Assembly (NCBI GenBank): GCA_963762425.1 | Contig: CAVXKY010000004.1 | Coordinates: forward strand, 62,001 to 126,000 | Length of the DNA: 64,000 bases | Reading direction: 5' to 3' | Source of the DNA: REEB95 sp963762425 | GTDB taxonomy: Bacteria; Pseudomonadota; Alphaproteobacteria; ATCC43930; CGMCC-115725 | Part shown: positions 25,126 through 33,440 of the stretch, one piece after another | How positions within the stretch are numbered: the stretch's first letter is position 1 | How the letters are laid out: the number at the start of each line of letters is the position of its first letter | The notes under the pieces: model-generated | What the model was told of the DNA's origin: nothing | Seen by the model: only the letters and a program-made list of their open reading frames with translations | Database searches by the model: none | Position numbers and translations under genes: made by a program

Positions 25126-26074
25126 AGGCCTTCGCATCGGTGATGCCGCGGTGGAAACGCAGCTTTTGCAGGTATTCGAGCGGATCCTTGGGTTTGACCA
25201 GCGCGCCTTCGGTGTGGTTGAGCTGGTCGTAGAGCCGCGTCAAAAGGAAACGCAACGCGCTGCCGCGCGCCAGCACGGGAAGAGCGGCGATTTCCTCGGG
25301 CGCGAGCGCCCGGCCGGCGCGGTATTGCGCCAGCATCGCCCGCGCCTTGGTGATGTTGAAGCTGCCGTCGGATTCGAAACACCAGGCGTTCAGGCAGATC
25401 GCCAGATCGTAGGCGAAGAAATCGGTGCAGGCGAAATAGAAGTCGATGAGCCCGGAAACGGTCTCGCCGCGGAAGAACACGTTGTCGGGGAAGAGGTCGG
25501 CGTGAATCACCCCTTGGGGCAGGCCCTTGGGCCACAGCCGCTTCAAATCCTCGAGCTCGCGTTTGAGCTCGTCCGCCAGTCCGGGTTTGACCGTGTCGGC
25601 GCGCGGCGCGCAGGAACGGTAAAGCCCCTCCCAACCCGCGAGCGACAGGTTGTTGACGCGGCTTTGCGCGAACCCGGCGCTCGCCTGGTGCAGCCGCGCC
25701 AGGGCTCCCCCCACCCCGGCGCAATGAAAGGGATGGATGCGCCGCGGCCATAGGCCGTCGAGGAAGCGCAATATCGCCGCCGGCTTGCCGCAGAGCCGGC
25801 GCAAGGCCTTGCCGTCCTTGCCGTGAATCGGGGTCGGGCAGGCGATGCCTTGCGCCGCCAGATGCTCCATCAGCGCCAGGAAAAACGGCAGATCGGCGGG
25901 GTCCACCCGCTTCTCGTAGACGGTCAGGATGTAAGCGGCCGATTCGGTGCGCAGCAGATAGTTCGAGTTCTCGACGCCCTCGGCGATGCCTTTGCAGGAC
26001 ACCACCTCGCCGATGGCATATTCGGCGATGAAGGCCTTGAGTTCCTCGTCGGGGACATCGGTATAGACGGCCAT
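25115..26074 (-). CDS. thrB: homoserine kinase, APH-fold type
   Basis: A 319-residue homoserine kinase of the aminoglycoside-phosphotransferase fold used by alphaproteobacteria and pseudomonads, not the GHMP type. MAVYTDVPDEELKAFIAEY is the family start. The catalytic loop is VIHADLFPDNVFF near residue 190 and the metal-binding segment is GLIDFYFACTDFFAYDLAICLNAWCF. It phosphorylates homoserine for thrC (18206-19621). The start is divergent from the lipoprotein gene at 26179. Confidence 0.95.
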   Translation of the reverse strand: MAVYTDVPDEELKAFIAEYAIGEVVSCKGIAEGVENSNYLLRTESAAYILTVYEKRVDPADLPFFLALMEHLAAQGIACPTPIHGKDGKALRRLCGKPAAILRFLDGLWPRRIHPFHCAGVGGALARLHQASAGFAQSRVNNLSLAGWEGLYRSCAPRADTVKPGLADELKRELEDLKRLWPKGLPQGVIHADLFPDNVFFRGETVSGLIDFYFACTDFFAYDLAICLNAWCFESDGSFNITKARAMLAQYRAGRALAPEEIAALPVLARGSALRFLLTRLYDQLNHTEGALVKPKDPLEYLQKLRFHRGITDAKAYGF

Positions 26075-26178
26075 GGTGGGAGCTTGTGCCGCCCTGCTGC
26101 GTCGAATAGAGTGCGGGCCGGTTTCTAGCCCGGGCTGCGGGGCACGTTAGTACAGGCAGAACCCCTAAGGAAAGAGAG

Positions 26179-26724
26179 ATGATCGGATTGCAGTTTCGGG
26201 GCCTGGTTTCCCGCCTCTCTGCTTGCATGGCCGCCCTCGCGCTGGCGGCGATGCTGGCCGGCTGCTCCGGAAGTTCGGAAGAACTCACATGCCCCGCCGC
26301 CGCGCCCGCGCCCGATCTCGACGCCGTCGCCATTTTCGCGCCGGGCGCCGGCACCGACAACGCCAGCATCCAGGCCGCCGGCAAGATCTTCGACGTCAGC
26401 CGCCAATGCGAGCAAGAGAAGGGCGGCATCCTCATCAACTCCCTCATTACCGTCAACGCGATACGGCTGGCGCCGCAGGTGTCGCGCGCCGAATACGTCT
26501 ATTTCGTCGCCGTGGTCGATAGCACGCGCAACATCCTGAACGAGCAGCGCTTCACCCTCGACGCCCAATTCGGCAACCAGGATTTCCGCACCTACGTCGA
26601 GAAGATCAGCGTGCACCTGCCGCTCCAGCACGTCTCGGCCGGCGACGGCTATGCCATCATCGTCGGATTCCAGCTCACGCCCGAACAGCTTGAATTCAAC
26701 CGCGCCCATAAGCAGCAATCATGA
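26179..26724 (+). CDS. hypothetical lipoprotein
   Basis: A 181-residue predicted lipoprotein. The signal peptide ends in a lipobox (AAMLAGCSG, Cys about residue 29). The mature part is mostly beta (YVYFVAVVDSTRNILNEQRFTLDAQFGNQ; YVEKISVHLPLQHVSAGDGYAIIVGFQLT). I recognise no domain, although similar short lipoproteins seem common in Rhodospirillales-like genomes. AAGGAAAGAGAG precedes ATG 26179. It stands alone between divergent thrB and the K+ channel gene 40 bases downstream. Confidence 0.8.
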   Translation: MIGLQFRGLVSRLSACMAALALAAMLAGCSGSSEELTCPAAAPAPDLDAVAIFAPGAGTDNASIQAAGKIFDVSRQCEQEKGGILINSLITVNAIRLAPQVSRAEYVYFVAVVDSTRNILNEQRFTLDAQFGNQDFRTYVEKISVHLPLQHVSAGDGYAIIVGFQLTPEQLEFNRAHKQQS

Positions 26725-26764
26725 CCGGCGAAGCTAGCGGCGATAAACCGGCTCGCCGCCGCCG

Positions 26765-27652
26765 GTGAAGCCCGGGCCTCCCCGCGGCGCGCCGCGTTTC
26801 CCGGCCATGCACGGGAAGCGGGCCGAACGCGCGCGCCACGCGCTGCGCGCCACCCGCACCGATCTCTACCACGCGCTGCTGACCGCCAATTGGGGCGTTC
26901 TGTTCGGGCTCTTGGCCGCCGCCTATGTGGTTTTCAACCTGGTCTTCGCGGTGTTGTACCGGCTCCAGGACGGCAGCATCCTCAACGCCAAGCCGGGCTC
27001 CTTCATGGACGCCTTCTTCTTCAGCGTCCAGACCATGGCGACCATCGGCTATGGCGACATGCATCCGGCTACGCTCTACGCCAATCTGCTGGTGACGGTC
27101 GAGGTCTTGCTCGGCCTGACCGGTTTCGCGCTTGCCACCGGCCTCATCTTCGCGCGCTTCTCGCGCCCGACCGCGCGCATCATGTTCAGCCGCTACGCCG
27201 CGGTCACGATCCATGACGGCCAGAGGATGCTGATGTTCCGCGCCGCCAACCAGCGCCGCAATCGGATTCTCGAGGCGCGCGCGAGCCTGATGCTGGTGCA
27301 GAACGAGTGGACCAAGGAAGGCACGGTGATGCGGCGATTCTACGATCTCAAGTTGACGCGCTCGCACAATCCGACCTTCGCCTTGACCTGGACGGTGATG
27401 CATCCGATCGACGGCGAAAGCCCCTTGAAGGGCGTGACGGATGAATCGTTGAAGGAGCGGGAGGCGGAGATCGTCGCCTCGCTGTCGGGCACGGACGAAA
27501 GTTTTTCGCAGACGATTCACGCCCGCCACGGCTATGACGCCGATCACATCCGTTGGGGCTGGCGCTTCGCCGACATCATCGGGCGGACGCCGGAAGGCCG
27601 GGTCACCATCGATTACGACAAATTCCACGACATGGAAAAAGGGGGCGGTTAA
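26765..27652 (+). CDS. inward-rectifier K+ channel, KirBac type
   Basis: A 295-residue bacterial Kir channel. Helix 1 (GVLFGLLAAAYVVFNLVFAVLY), a pore loop with the filter TIGYGD at about residues 93-98 (SVQTMATIGYGDMHP), helix 2 (VTVEVLLGLTGFALATGLIFARFSRP) and the C-terminal cytoplasmic immunoglobulin-like domain (ARIMFSRYAAVTIHDGQRMLMFRAANQRRNRILEARA) are complete. An in-frame TAA lies at 26741, so the start is GTG 26765 or ATG 26807 (MHGKRAERARH); neither has a strong ribosome site. The stop codon lies in the loop of a strong terminator hairpin. Homotetrameric inner-membrane channel by family; gating signals unknown. Confidence 0.92.
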   Translation: MKPGPPRGAPRFPAMHGKRAERARHALRATRTDLYHALLTANWGVLFGLLAAAYVVFNLVFAVLYRLQDGSILNAKPGSFMDAFFFSVQTMATIGYGDMHPATLYANLLVTVEVLLGLTGFALATGLIFARFSRPTARIMFSRYAAVTIHDGQRMLMFRAANQRRNRILEARASLMLVQNEWTKEGTVMRRFYDLKLTRSHNPTFALTWTVMHPIDGESPLKGVTDESLKEREAEIVASLSGTDESFSQTIHARHGYDADHIRWGWRFADIIGRTPEGRVTIDYDKFHDMEKGGG

Positions 27653-27667
27653 ACCGCCCCCTTTCTC
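27638..27667. terminator. bidirectional terminator between K+ channel and CHRD genes
   Basis: AAAGGGGGCGGTT at 27638-27650 pairs perfectly with AACCGCCCCCTTT at 27652-27664, a 13-pair G/C-rich stem flanked by A and T runs so it can work on both strands. The channel gene's TAA is at the apex. The opposing CHRD gene ends at 27689. Confidence 0.85.
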
Positions 27668-27688
27668 TCCGTCCAAACGCGATCGGCT

Positions 27689-28156
27689 TCACATCGCGGG
27701 CGTGATCTGGCCGCGAATCTCGCCGGGCTTGTTGGCGGCGGTGTGGATGTTGACGTAGGTCTTGCCCGAAGTCAGATCGGAGATCTGGGCGTCGGTCAGA
27801 ACCGCCGAGCCGGTCATCGGACTTTTGCCCACGGGGAGGGGCACTTCCACGCCGGCATTGACGCCGGGCGCCGCCGGCCCGTGGATATGCGCCGCCACCG
27901 GGTCGCCGGTCAGACCGCTATAGGTGACGGTCCAGGTCAGCGTCTTGGTCGCGGCGTCGAGTTTGAAATCGGCCGAACCCTTGCCGCCGCCCGGAACCGG
28001 CGGCACTTCCTGCGTGCCTAAGAGCGTGGCATGGAACGACTTGGCCATGCTCGGCATGGCGGCGGGCGTGCCGCCGCCATACTGCGCCTGGGCGCCATAG
28101 GCAAAGCCGAAGGCGAGCAGAATGCCCGCGGCCAAACGAAGCGAATTCTTGATCAT
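27689..28156 (-). CDS. CHRD-domain secreted protein (copy 1)
   Basis: A 155-residue exported protein made of a signal peptide (FGFAYGAQAQYGG, cut near AQA) and one CHRD domain: FHATLLGTQEVPPVPGGGKGSADFKLD, then DPVAAHIHGPAAPGVNAG and YVNIHTAANKPGEIRGQI. CHRD is a beta-sandwich first seen in chordin; bacterial functions are not established. Unlike the next two copies it has no lipobox and a Met/Gly/Pro linker after the signal peptide. It is the most divergent of three consecutive CHRD genes on this strand. Confidence 0.9.
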   Translation of the reverse strand: MIKNSLRLAAGILLAFGFAYGAQAQYGGGTPAAMPSMAKSFHATLLGTQEVPPVPGGGKGSADFKLDAATKTLTWTVTYSGLTGDPVAAHIHGPAAPGVNAGVEVPLPVGKSPMTGSAVLTDAQISDLTSGKTYVNIHTAANKPGEIRGQITPAM

Positions 28157-28276
28157 AAATCCTCCCTTGAAAACGCGGCGCTCTTGACCGCCCCGTTCCC
28201 TACCACGGCCCGGAGACGGTAAGGGGACACAGGATCGTGAGCGCCGGTTTTCCGCTGGTTACCGGTTATGGTCCGT

Positions 28277-28717
28277 TTACATCCCGTACGGCGCGAGCTG
28301 GCCGCGGATCTCGCCGGGCTTGTTCTTCGCCGTGTGGATGTTGATGTAGAGATTGCCCGCCATCAGAGCGGCGATCTGCGGATCGGTGAGCACCGCCGAG
28401 CCGGTTATCGGATTGCCGCCCACTTTGAAGCCGATCAGCACGCCGGCATTGGCGCCGGGCGCCGCGGGGCCGTGGATATGGGCCGCCACTGGCGGACCCG
28501 ACAGGTTGCTGAACGTCAGGTTCCAGGTGATGACATGGGTCGCGGTGTCGAGCTTTACGTCCGCCTGCCCGCTGCCCTTGCCCGGTACCGGCGGAACCTC
28601 TTGCGCGCCCGACAATGTCGCGTGGAATGACTTGACGCCGCCGCCGGGCTGTACGCAGCCCGCGAGCGCCAGGCCGCCGGCCAGCAGGACACAGGCGAAG
28701 AATGTTTGGAAACGCAT
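28277..28717 (-). CDS. CHRD-domain lipoprotein (copy 2)
   Basis: A 146-residue lipoprotein with lipobox ALAGCVQP (Cys about residue 20) and one CHRD domain (VKSFHATLSGAQEVPPVPGK; PPVAAHIHGPAAPGANAG; YINIHTAKNKPGEIRGQL). ATG 28717 is chosen because GGAGGGG lies just upstream and the signal peptide is then normal length; the frame is open eight codons further. It is the same length as copy 3 and lies about 600 bases from it, including matching upstream DNA, so copies 2 and 3 arose by tandem duplication. Confidence 0.9.
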   Translation of the reverse strand: MRFQTFFACVLLAGGLALAGCVQPGGGVKSFHATLSGAQEVPPVPGKGSGQADVKLDTATHVITWNLTFSNLSGPPVAAHIHGPAAPGANAGVLIGFKVGGNPITGSAVLTDPQIAALMAGNLYINIHTAKNKPGEIRGQLAPYGM

Positions 28718-28762
28718 CGAAATCCCCTCCCTTTTAAGCAAGCGGCTTGGCGCCGCAATGAC

Positions 28763-29407
28763 CCTTTAGCATAGCCTTCCGGCGCGGCCCGCACACATGA
28801 TTGTGACCACGTGCCGGGCAGCGGCCGGCAAGGCGCGGAAGGGCGCCGGTTTCCCGGGGTAGCCGCTTAAGTCCGGCTTACTTTCCGACGGGCTGGAGCT
28901 GGCCGCGGATCTCGCCGGGCTTGTTCTGCGCCGTATGGACGTTGACGTAGTACTTGCCCGCCATCAGATCGGCCATCTGCTGGGGGGTGAGCACCGCCGA
29001 GCCGGTGATCGGAGCATCGCCCACTTTGAAGCCGATGAGCACGCCGGCATTGGCGCCCGGCATCGCCGGTCCATGGATATGGGCGGCGACCGGCGGACCC
29101 GACAGGTTTTTAATGGTCAGTTTCCAGGTGATGATACCGGTTGCCGTGTCGAGCGTGACGTCGGCCTGCCCGGTCGCGGCGGTCTTTACCGACGGAACCT
29201 CTTGCAGGCCCGTCAAATTGGCGTGGAACGTCTTGACGCCGCCGCTGGGCTGTGTGCAACCCGCGAGCGCCAGGCTGCCGGCAAGCAGGACGCCGGCGAA
29301 GAATGACTGATAACGCATGGAACCCCCCTCGTTGAATGATGGCGGCCAAACGCCACGGTAATTCTTTAGCATAGTCTTCCGGCGCGTCCATCCCTCATGT
29401 TTGTGAC
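28763..29407. repeat. 600-bp-period tandem duplication of a CHRD gene with its upstream block
   Basis: CTTTAGCATAG(C/T)CTTCCGGCGCG occurs at 28764-28786 and again at 29364-29386, followed in both by a TTGTGACC (28801 and 29401), exactly 600 bases apart. The genes they precede on the minus strand (28277-28717 and 28878-29318) have the same length and are offset by 601 bases. The retained upstream block may hold the promoter; I cannot assign -35/-10 boxes with confidence. Confidence 0.8.
28878..29318 (-). CDS. CHRD-domain lipoprotein (copy 3)
   Basis: A 146-residue lipoprotein with lipobox ALAGCTQP and one CHRD domain (VKTFHANLTGLQEVPSVKTA; PPVAAHIHGPAMPGANAG; YVNVHTAQNKPGEIRGQL). ATG 29318 follows GAGGGGGG. 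The first motif has changed from EVPPVPGK to EVPSVKTA relative to copies 1 and 2, while the HIHGPA core is unchanged. It is probably the promoter-proximal gene of the cluster, although the 120-160-base gaps between copies suggest separate promoters. Confidence 0.9.
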   Translation of the reverse strand: MRYQSFFAGVLLAGSLALAGCTQPSGGVKTFHANLTGLQEVPSVKTAATGQADVTLDTATGIITWKLTIKNLSGPPVAAHIHGPAMPGANAGVLIGFKVGDAPITGSAVLTPQQMADLMAGKYYVNVHTAQNKPGEIRGQLQPVGK

Positions 29408-29546
29408 CGTTCCAAGTCGCCGCCTGTAAAGCGCGCGGCGGAGCCTCGCCCCCACCCATAAGGCGTGGAATAGCTTGGCCCCCGCCCGGAGGGTGGAAGA
29501 ACCGCTTTGGTTGACAAGGGGCGGGGCGCCGATTTTATTGCAGGGT

Positions 29547-30656
29547 ATGAGCGCGAGATTCGGTTTCCGGATCGGGGCCTGGTTCCTGGCCCTGACGGTC
29601 CTGGCCGCCGCCGCCGGCGCGGCCGAGGAGAAGCGTCTCAACATCTACAACTGGTCCGACTACATCGCCGACAACACGGTGCCGGATTTCGAGAAGGCCA
29701 CCGGCATCAAGGTCAATTACGACGTCTATGACAGCAACGAGGTGCTGGAGGCGAAACTCCTGGCCGGAAATTCCGGCTACGATCTGGTGGTGCCCTCGGC
29801 CATGCCCTATCTCGCGCGCCAGATAGCGGCCGGCATCTATCTCAAACTCGACAAGTCGCGGCTCAAGAACTACGCCAATCTCGATCCGCAGATTCTGGCC
29901 GCCGCGGCCAATGCCGATCCGGGCAATCAATATGGCGTGCCGTACATGTGGGGCACCGACGGGCTCGGCTACAACCAGGCCAAGGTCAAGGCGGCGCTGG
30001 GCGCGGACGCACCGGTCGACAGCTGGAAGCTGCTGTTCGATCCGGCCAACGCCAAGAAACTCCAATCCTGCGGCATTTCGCTTTTGGACAGCGCGCAGGA
30101 CGTGTTCCCGGCGGCGCTCGTTTATCTCGGGCGCAATCCGTTGAGCCGCGACCCGGCCGATCTCGACGCCGCGGCCAAGGCGGTGGACGCCATCCGCCCT
30201 TATGTGCGCAAGTTCAATTCCTCGGAATACATCAACGATCTCGCCAACGGCGACATCTGCCTGGCCTTCGGCTATTCGGGCGACGTCGTGCAGGCGAAAG
30301 CGCGCGCGGCGGAAGCGAAGAATGGCGTCGACATCGCCTATGCTATTCCCAAGGAAGGGGCGATGCTGTGGATCGACATGATGGCGATTCCCAAGGACGC
30401 GCCGCATCCCGGCAACGCGCTCGCCTTCATCGACGACGTGCTGCGGCCGGAAACGGCGGCCGCGATCAGCAACGCGGTCGCTTACGCCAATCCCAATCTC
30501 AAGGCGACGTCGCTGGTCGATCCCAAGCTGCGCAACGATCCCGGTATCTACCCGCCGGCGAGCGTGCGGGCGCGGCTGTTTTTCGACAAGCCGGCCTCGC
30601 CGGATTATGAGCGCGCGCGCACCCGCGCCTGGACCCGGGTCAAGACGGGTGAATAG
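29547..30656 (+). CDS. potF: polyamine ABC transporter substrate-binding protein
   Basis: A 369-residue periplasmic protein of the PotD/PotF family. The signal peptide ends near GAAEEKR, and the mature start LNIYNWSDYIADNTVPDFEKATGIKVNYDVYDSNEVLEAKLLAGNSGYDLVVPS is diagnostic. GVPYMWGTDGLGYN and MLWIDMMAIPKDAPHPGNALAFIDDVL are further family blocks. ATG 29547 is the best start by signal-peptide length; a TTG nine bases upstream is possible. It heads potFGHI; the next gene overlaps it by eight bases. Whether it prefers putrescine or spermidine cannot be read from the sequence with certainty. Confidence 0.93.
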   Translation: MSARFGFRIGAWFLALTVLAAAAGAAEEKRLNIYNWSDYIADNTVPDFEKATGIKVNYDVYDSNEVLEAKLLAGNSGYDLVVPSAMPYLARQIAAGIYLKLDKSRLKNYANLDPQILAAAANADPGNQYGVPYMWGTDGLGYNQAKVKAALGADAPVDSWKLLFDPANAKKLQSCGISLLDSAQDVFPAALVYLGRNPLSRDPADLDAAAKAVDAIRPYVRKFNSSEYINDLANGDICLAFGYSGDVVQAKARAAEAKNGVDIAYAIPKEGAMLWIDMMAIPKDAPHPGNALAFIDDVLRPETAAAISNAVAYANPNLKATSLVDPKLRNDPGIYPPASVRARLFFDKPASPDYERARTRAWTRVKTGE

Positions 30657-31758
30657 CGGCCCTGCGGCTCCGCCGCATCTCGCCATCGATCATGTCGTGA
30701 AGCGCTTTCCCGGAAGCGCCCAAGCCGCGGTCGGCGGCGTCTCGCTGACCATAGCGGAGGGCGAATTCTTCGCGCTGCTCGGCCCCTCGGGGTGCGGCAA
30801 GACCACCCTGTTGCGGATGCTGGCCGGCTTCGAGACCCCTGATGAAGGCCGTATCCTGATCGACGGGGCAGATATGACGGGCGTGCCGCCTTACGACCGC
30901 CCGGTCAACATGATGTTCCAGTCCTACGCCCTCTTTCCGCATATGAGCGTGGCGGAGAATGTCGGCTTCGGCCTGAAACAGGAGAAATTGCCGCGATCCG
31001 AAATCGCCGCGCGGGTCGCGGCGATGCTCGATCTGGTCAAGCTGACGCGCCACGCCGGGCGCAGGCCGGCCCAGTTGTCCGGAGGGGAGCGGCAGCGCGT
31101 GGCGCTGGCGCGTGCACTGGTGAAGGAGCCGAAGCTTCTGCTGCTGGACGAGCCCTTGGCCGCGCTCGACCGCAAGCTGCGGGAAGAAACGCGCTTCGAG
31201 CTGGTGCGCATCCAGCAACGCGTCGGCATCACCTTCCTGGTGGTGACGCACGACCAGGAAGAGGCGTTGAGCATGGCGCAGCGCGTCGCGGTGATGAACG
31301 AGGGGTTGATCGCCCAACTCGGTTCGCCGCGCGAGGTCTACGAGCATCCGCAAAGCCGTTTCGTCGCCGAATTCATCGGCGGCGTGAACCTGTTCGCGGG
31401 CTGCGTCGTCGGCCATGACGGCCGGATGCTGACGGTTTCCTGCGCCGAGGCGGAAGCGATGTTCGCGGTAGAATACGCGGAGAGGTTGGCGACCGGGGCA
31501 GAGGTGACCTTGGCGGTGCGCCCGGAGAAGCTCGAAGTTTCGCCGCAACCGCGGCCGGAGCTGCCGAACCGGCTTTCCGGCATGGTGCGCGCGGTGGCGT
31601 TCCGCGGCGAGGCCTCGAGCTGCGAGGTCGAATTGCCGGGCGGCAAGATGTTGCGCATCACGTTTCCCAACGCCGCGCGCGCGGCGTCCGGCCTGAAGGC
31701 GGGCGACGCGGTGTGGCTGGGCTTCGCCGCCGGGGCATCCGTGGTGCTCCCATCATGA
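30649..31758 (+). CDS. potG: polyamine ABC transporter ATP-binding protein
   Basis: A 369-residue ATPase energising polyamine import. Walker A is GPSGCGKTTLLR near residue 45, the ABC signature LSGGERQRVALARALV near 145, Walker B LLLLDEPLAALD and the switch His in VVTHDQEEAL. The C-terminal TOBE-like domain (VRPEKLEVSPQP) completes the PotA/PotG shape. The GTG start at 30649 overlaps the potF stop, and the stop overlaps the potH ATG (ATGA). Confidence 0.95.
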   Translation: MNSGPAAPPHLAIDHVVKRFPGSAQAAVGGVSLTIAEGEFFALLGPSGCGKTTLLRMLAGFETPDEGRILIDGADMTGVPPYDRPVNMMFQSYALFPHMSVAENVGFGLKQEKLPRSEIAARVAAMLDLVKLTRHAGRRPAQLSGGERQRVALARALVKEPKLLLLDEPLAALDRKLREETRFELVRIQQRVGITFLVVTHDQEEALSMAQRVAVMNEGLIAQLGSPREVYEHPQSRFVAEFIGGVNLFAGCVVGHDGRMLTVSCAEAEAMFAVEYAERLATGAEVTLAVRPEKLEVSPQPRPELPNRLSGMVRAVAFRGEASSCEVELPGGKMLRITFPNAARAASGLKAGDAVWLGFAAGASVVLPS

Positions 31759-32646
31759 GCCCGCGCGCCGCCTCCGCTTGGCGCCGCTGGGCGGTGCTGG
31801 CCTTGCCCTATGCCTGGCTGGCGCTTTTCTTTCTCGTGCCCTTCGCCATCGTCTTCAAGATCAGCCTGGCCGAGCAGGCGATCGGCATTCCGCCTTACAC
31901 CCCGCTTTTGGCGTTGGACCAAAGCGGCTGGCACATCCAGGCCACGGCCTCCAATTACGCCTTTCTCCTGAGCGACAGCCTCTATGCGCAAGGCCTATCT
32001 CAACGCGCTCAAATTCACCGCCATCGCCACCGCGATCTGTCTCCTGATCGGATATCCGATGGCCTACGCCATCGCCCGCGCGCCCGGTGCCTGGCGCACG
32101 CGGCTGTTGCTGCTGGTGATCCTGCCGTTCTGGACCAGTTTTCTGATCCGCGTCTATGCCTGGATCGGATTGCTCAAGGGCAACGGCTTCATCAACAACG
32201 CGCTCCTGGAGCTCGGCCTCATCCATGAACCGCTGGCGCTCATCAACAACGCCTTTTCGGTGCAGATCGGTCTGGTCTATTCCTACCTGCCCTACATGAT
32301 CCTGCCGCTCTATGCGAGCCTGGAAAAGCTCGACTGGACGCTGCTGGAGGCGGCCTCCGATCTCGGCGCCAGGCCGCTGCGCGCCTTCTTGAGCGTGACC
32401 CTGCCGCTGTCGCTGCCCGGCATCGCCGCCGGGGCGTTGCTGGTGTTCATCCCGATGGTCGGCGAGTTCGTCATCCCCGATCTCCTGGGCGGGCCCGGCA
32501 CTCTGATGATCGGCAAGGTGCTGTGGGACGAGTTCTTCACCAATCACGACTGGCCGGTGGCGGCAGCGGTGGCGGTGGCGCTGCTGGCGCTGCTGATTTG
32601 GCCGATGGGAAAAATCCGCCACCTGCTGGTCAAGGGGGCGGCATGA
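31755..32646 (+). CDS. potH: polyamine ABC transporter permease PotH, frameshifted
   Basis: The first of two permeases. Frame one from ATG 31755 encodes helix 1 (WAVLALPYAWLALFFLVPFAIVF) and runs to SDSLYA. The family sequence then continues in the +1 frame as KAYLNALKFTAIATAICLLIGYPMAYAIA to the stop at 32646, with the EAA loop EAASDLGARPLRAFLSVTLPLSLPG. Removing one base near 31989 joins SLYA to KAYLNAL, matching PotH. Because potF, potG and potI are intact, this is more likely a sequence error than a dead gene. Corrected length is about 296 residues. Confidence 0.88.
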
Positions 32647-33440
32647 CCAAAAAACTGTCGCCGTTCCTACTGGTCATGCTCGCGCTGGGCTATCTGTTTC
32701 TCTACGGGCCGATCGTCTCGGTCGTGGTCTATTCCTTCAACGCCTCGCGCTTGGTCACGGTCTGGGCCGGATTCTCGACCCATTGGTACGGCGAGCTGCT
32801 GCATAACGAGCAGATCAAGGACGCGGCGCTGGTCAGCCTGTCGATCGCGCTCATGTCCGCCACCGGCGCGCTTATTCTCGGCACGCTGGCGGGCTATGCG
32901 CTGGCGCGCTTCGCCCGCTTCCGCGGCCGCGCGCTCTTCGCCGTGCTCACGACCTCGCCCCTGGTTTTGCCCGAGGTCATTACCGGGCTTTCGCTGCTGC
33001 TGCTGTTCGTGGCGATGGAACGTCTCATCGGGTGGCCCGCGGGGCGCGGCATGCTCACCATCACCATCGCCCACATCACCCTGGGCCTGTCCTATGTCGC
33101 CATCATCGTCGCGTCGCGGCTGGAAAGCTTCGACATCGCGCTCGAAGAGGCGGCGCTCGATCTCGGCGCGCGGCCGTTCAAGGTGTTCGCCGTCATAACA
33201 TTGCCGCTGATCGCGCCGGCCTTGGCCGCGGGCTGGTTGTTGGCGTTCACGCTGTCGCTCGACGATCTGGTCATCGCCAGTTTCACCACCGGCCCGGCCG
33301 CGACGACCTTGCCGATGGTGATCTTCTCCAGCGTGCGCATGGGCGTCAGCCCGCAGATCAACGCGCTGGCGACGCTGATCCTGCTGCTGGTGGCGGTGGT
33401 GGTGATCGCGGCGAGCCGGCTGATGAAGCCCAAAACCTAG
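32643..33440 (+). CDS. potI: polyamine ABC transporter permease PotI
   Basis: A 265-residue permease with six helices and the EAA motif EEAALDLGARPFKVFAVITLPLIAPALAAG. The opening (LGYLFLYGPIVSVVVYSFNASRLVTVWAGFSTHWY) is standard for PotC/PotI. The ATG overlaps the potH stop by four bases. Its TAG overlaps the stop of the convergent apt gene, so there is no untranslated gap between the two operons. Confidence 0.95.
   Translation: MTKKLSPFLLVMLALGYLFLYGPIVSVVVYSFNASRLVTVWAGFSTHWYGELLHNEQIKDAALVSLSIALMSATGALILGTLAGYALARFARFRGRALFAVLTTSPLVLPEVITGLSLLLLFVAMERLIGWPAGRGMLTITIAHITLGLSYVAIIVASRLESFDIALEEAALDLGARPFKVFAVITLPLIAPALAAGWLLAFTLSLDDLVIASFTTGPAATTLPMVIFSSVRMGVSPQINALATLILLLVAVVVIAASRLMKPKT

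Noticed and set aside
28764..28800. EcfG-type (GGAAC-N16/17-CGTT) promoter in the CHRD upstream block
   Set aside because: GGAAG is present but no CGTT lies at the right spacing in either copy.
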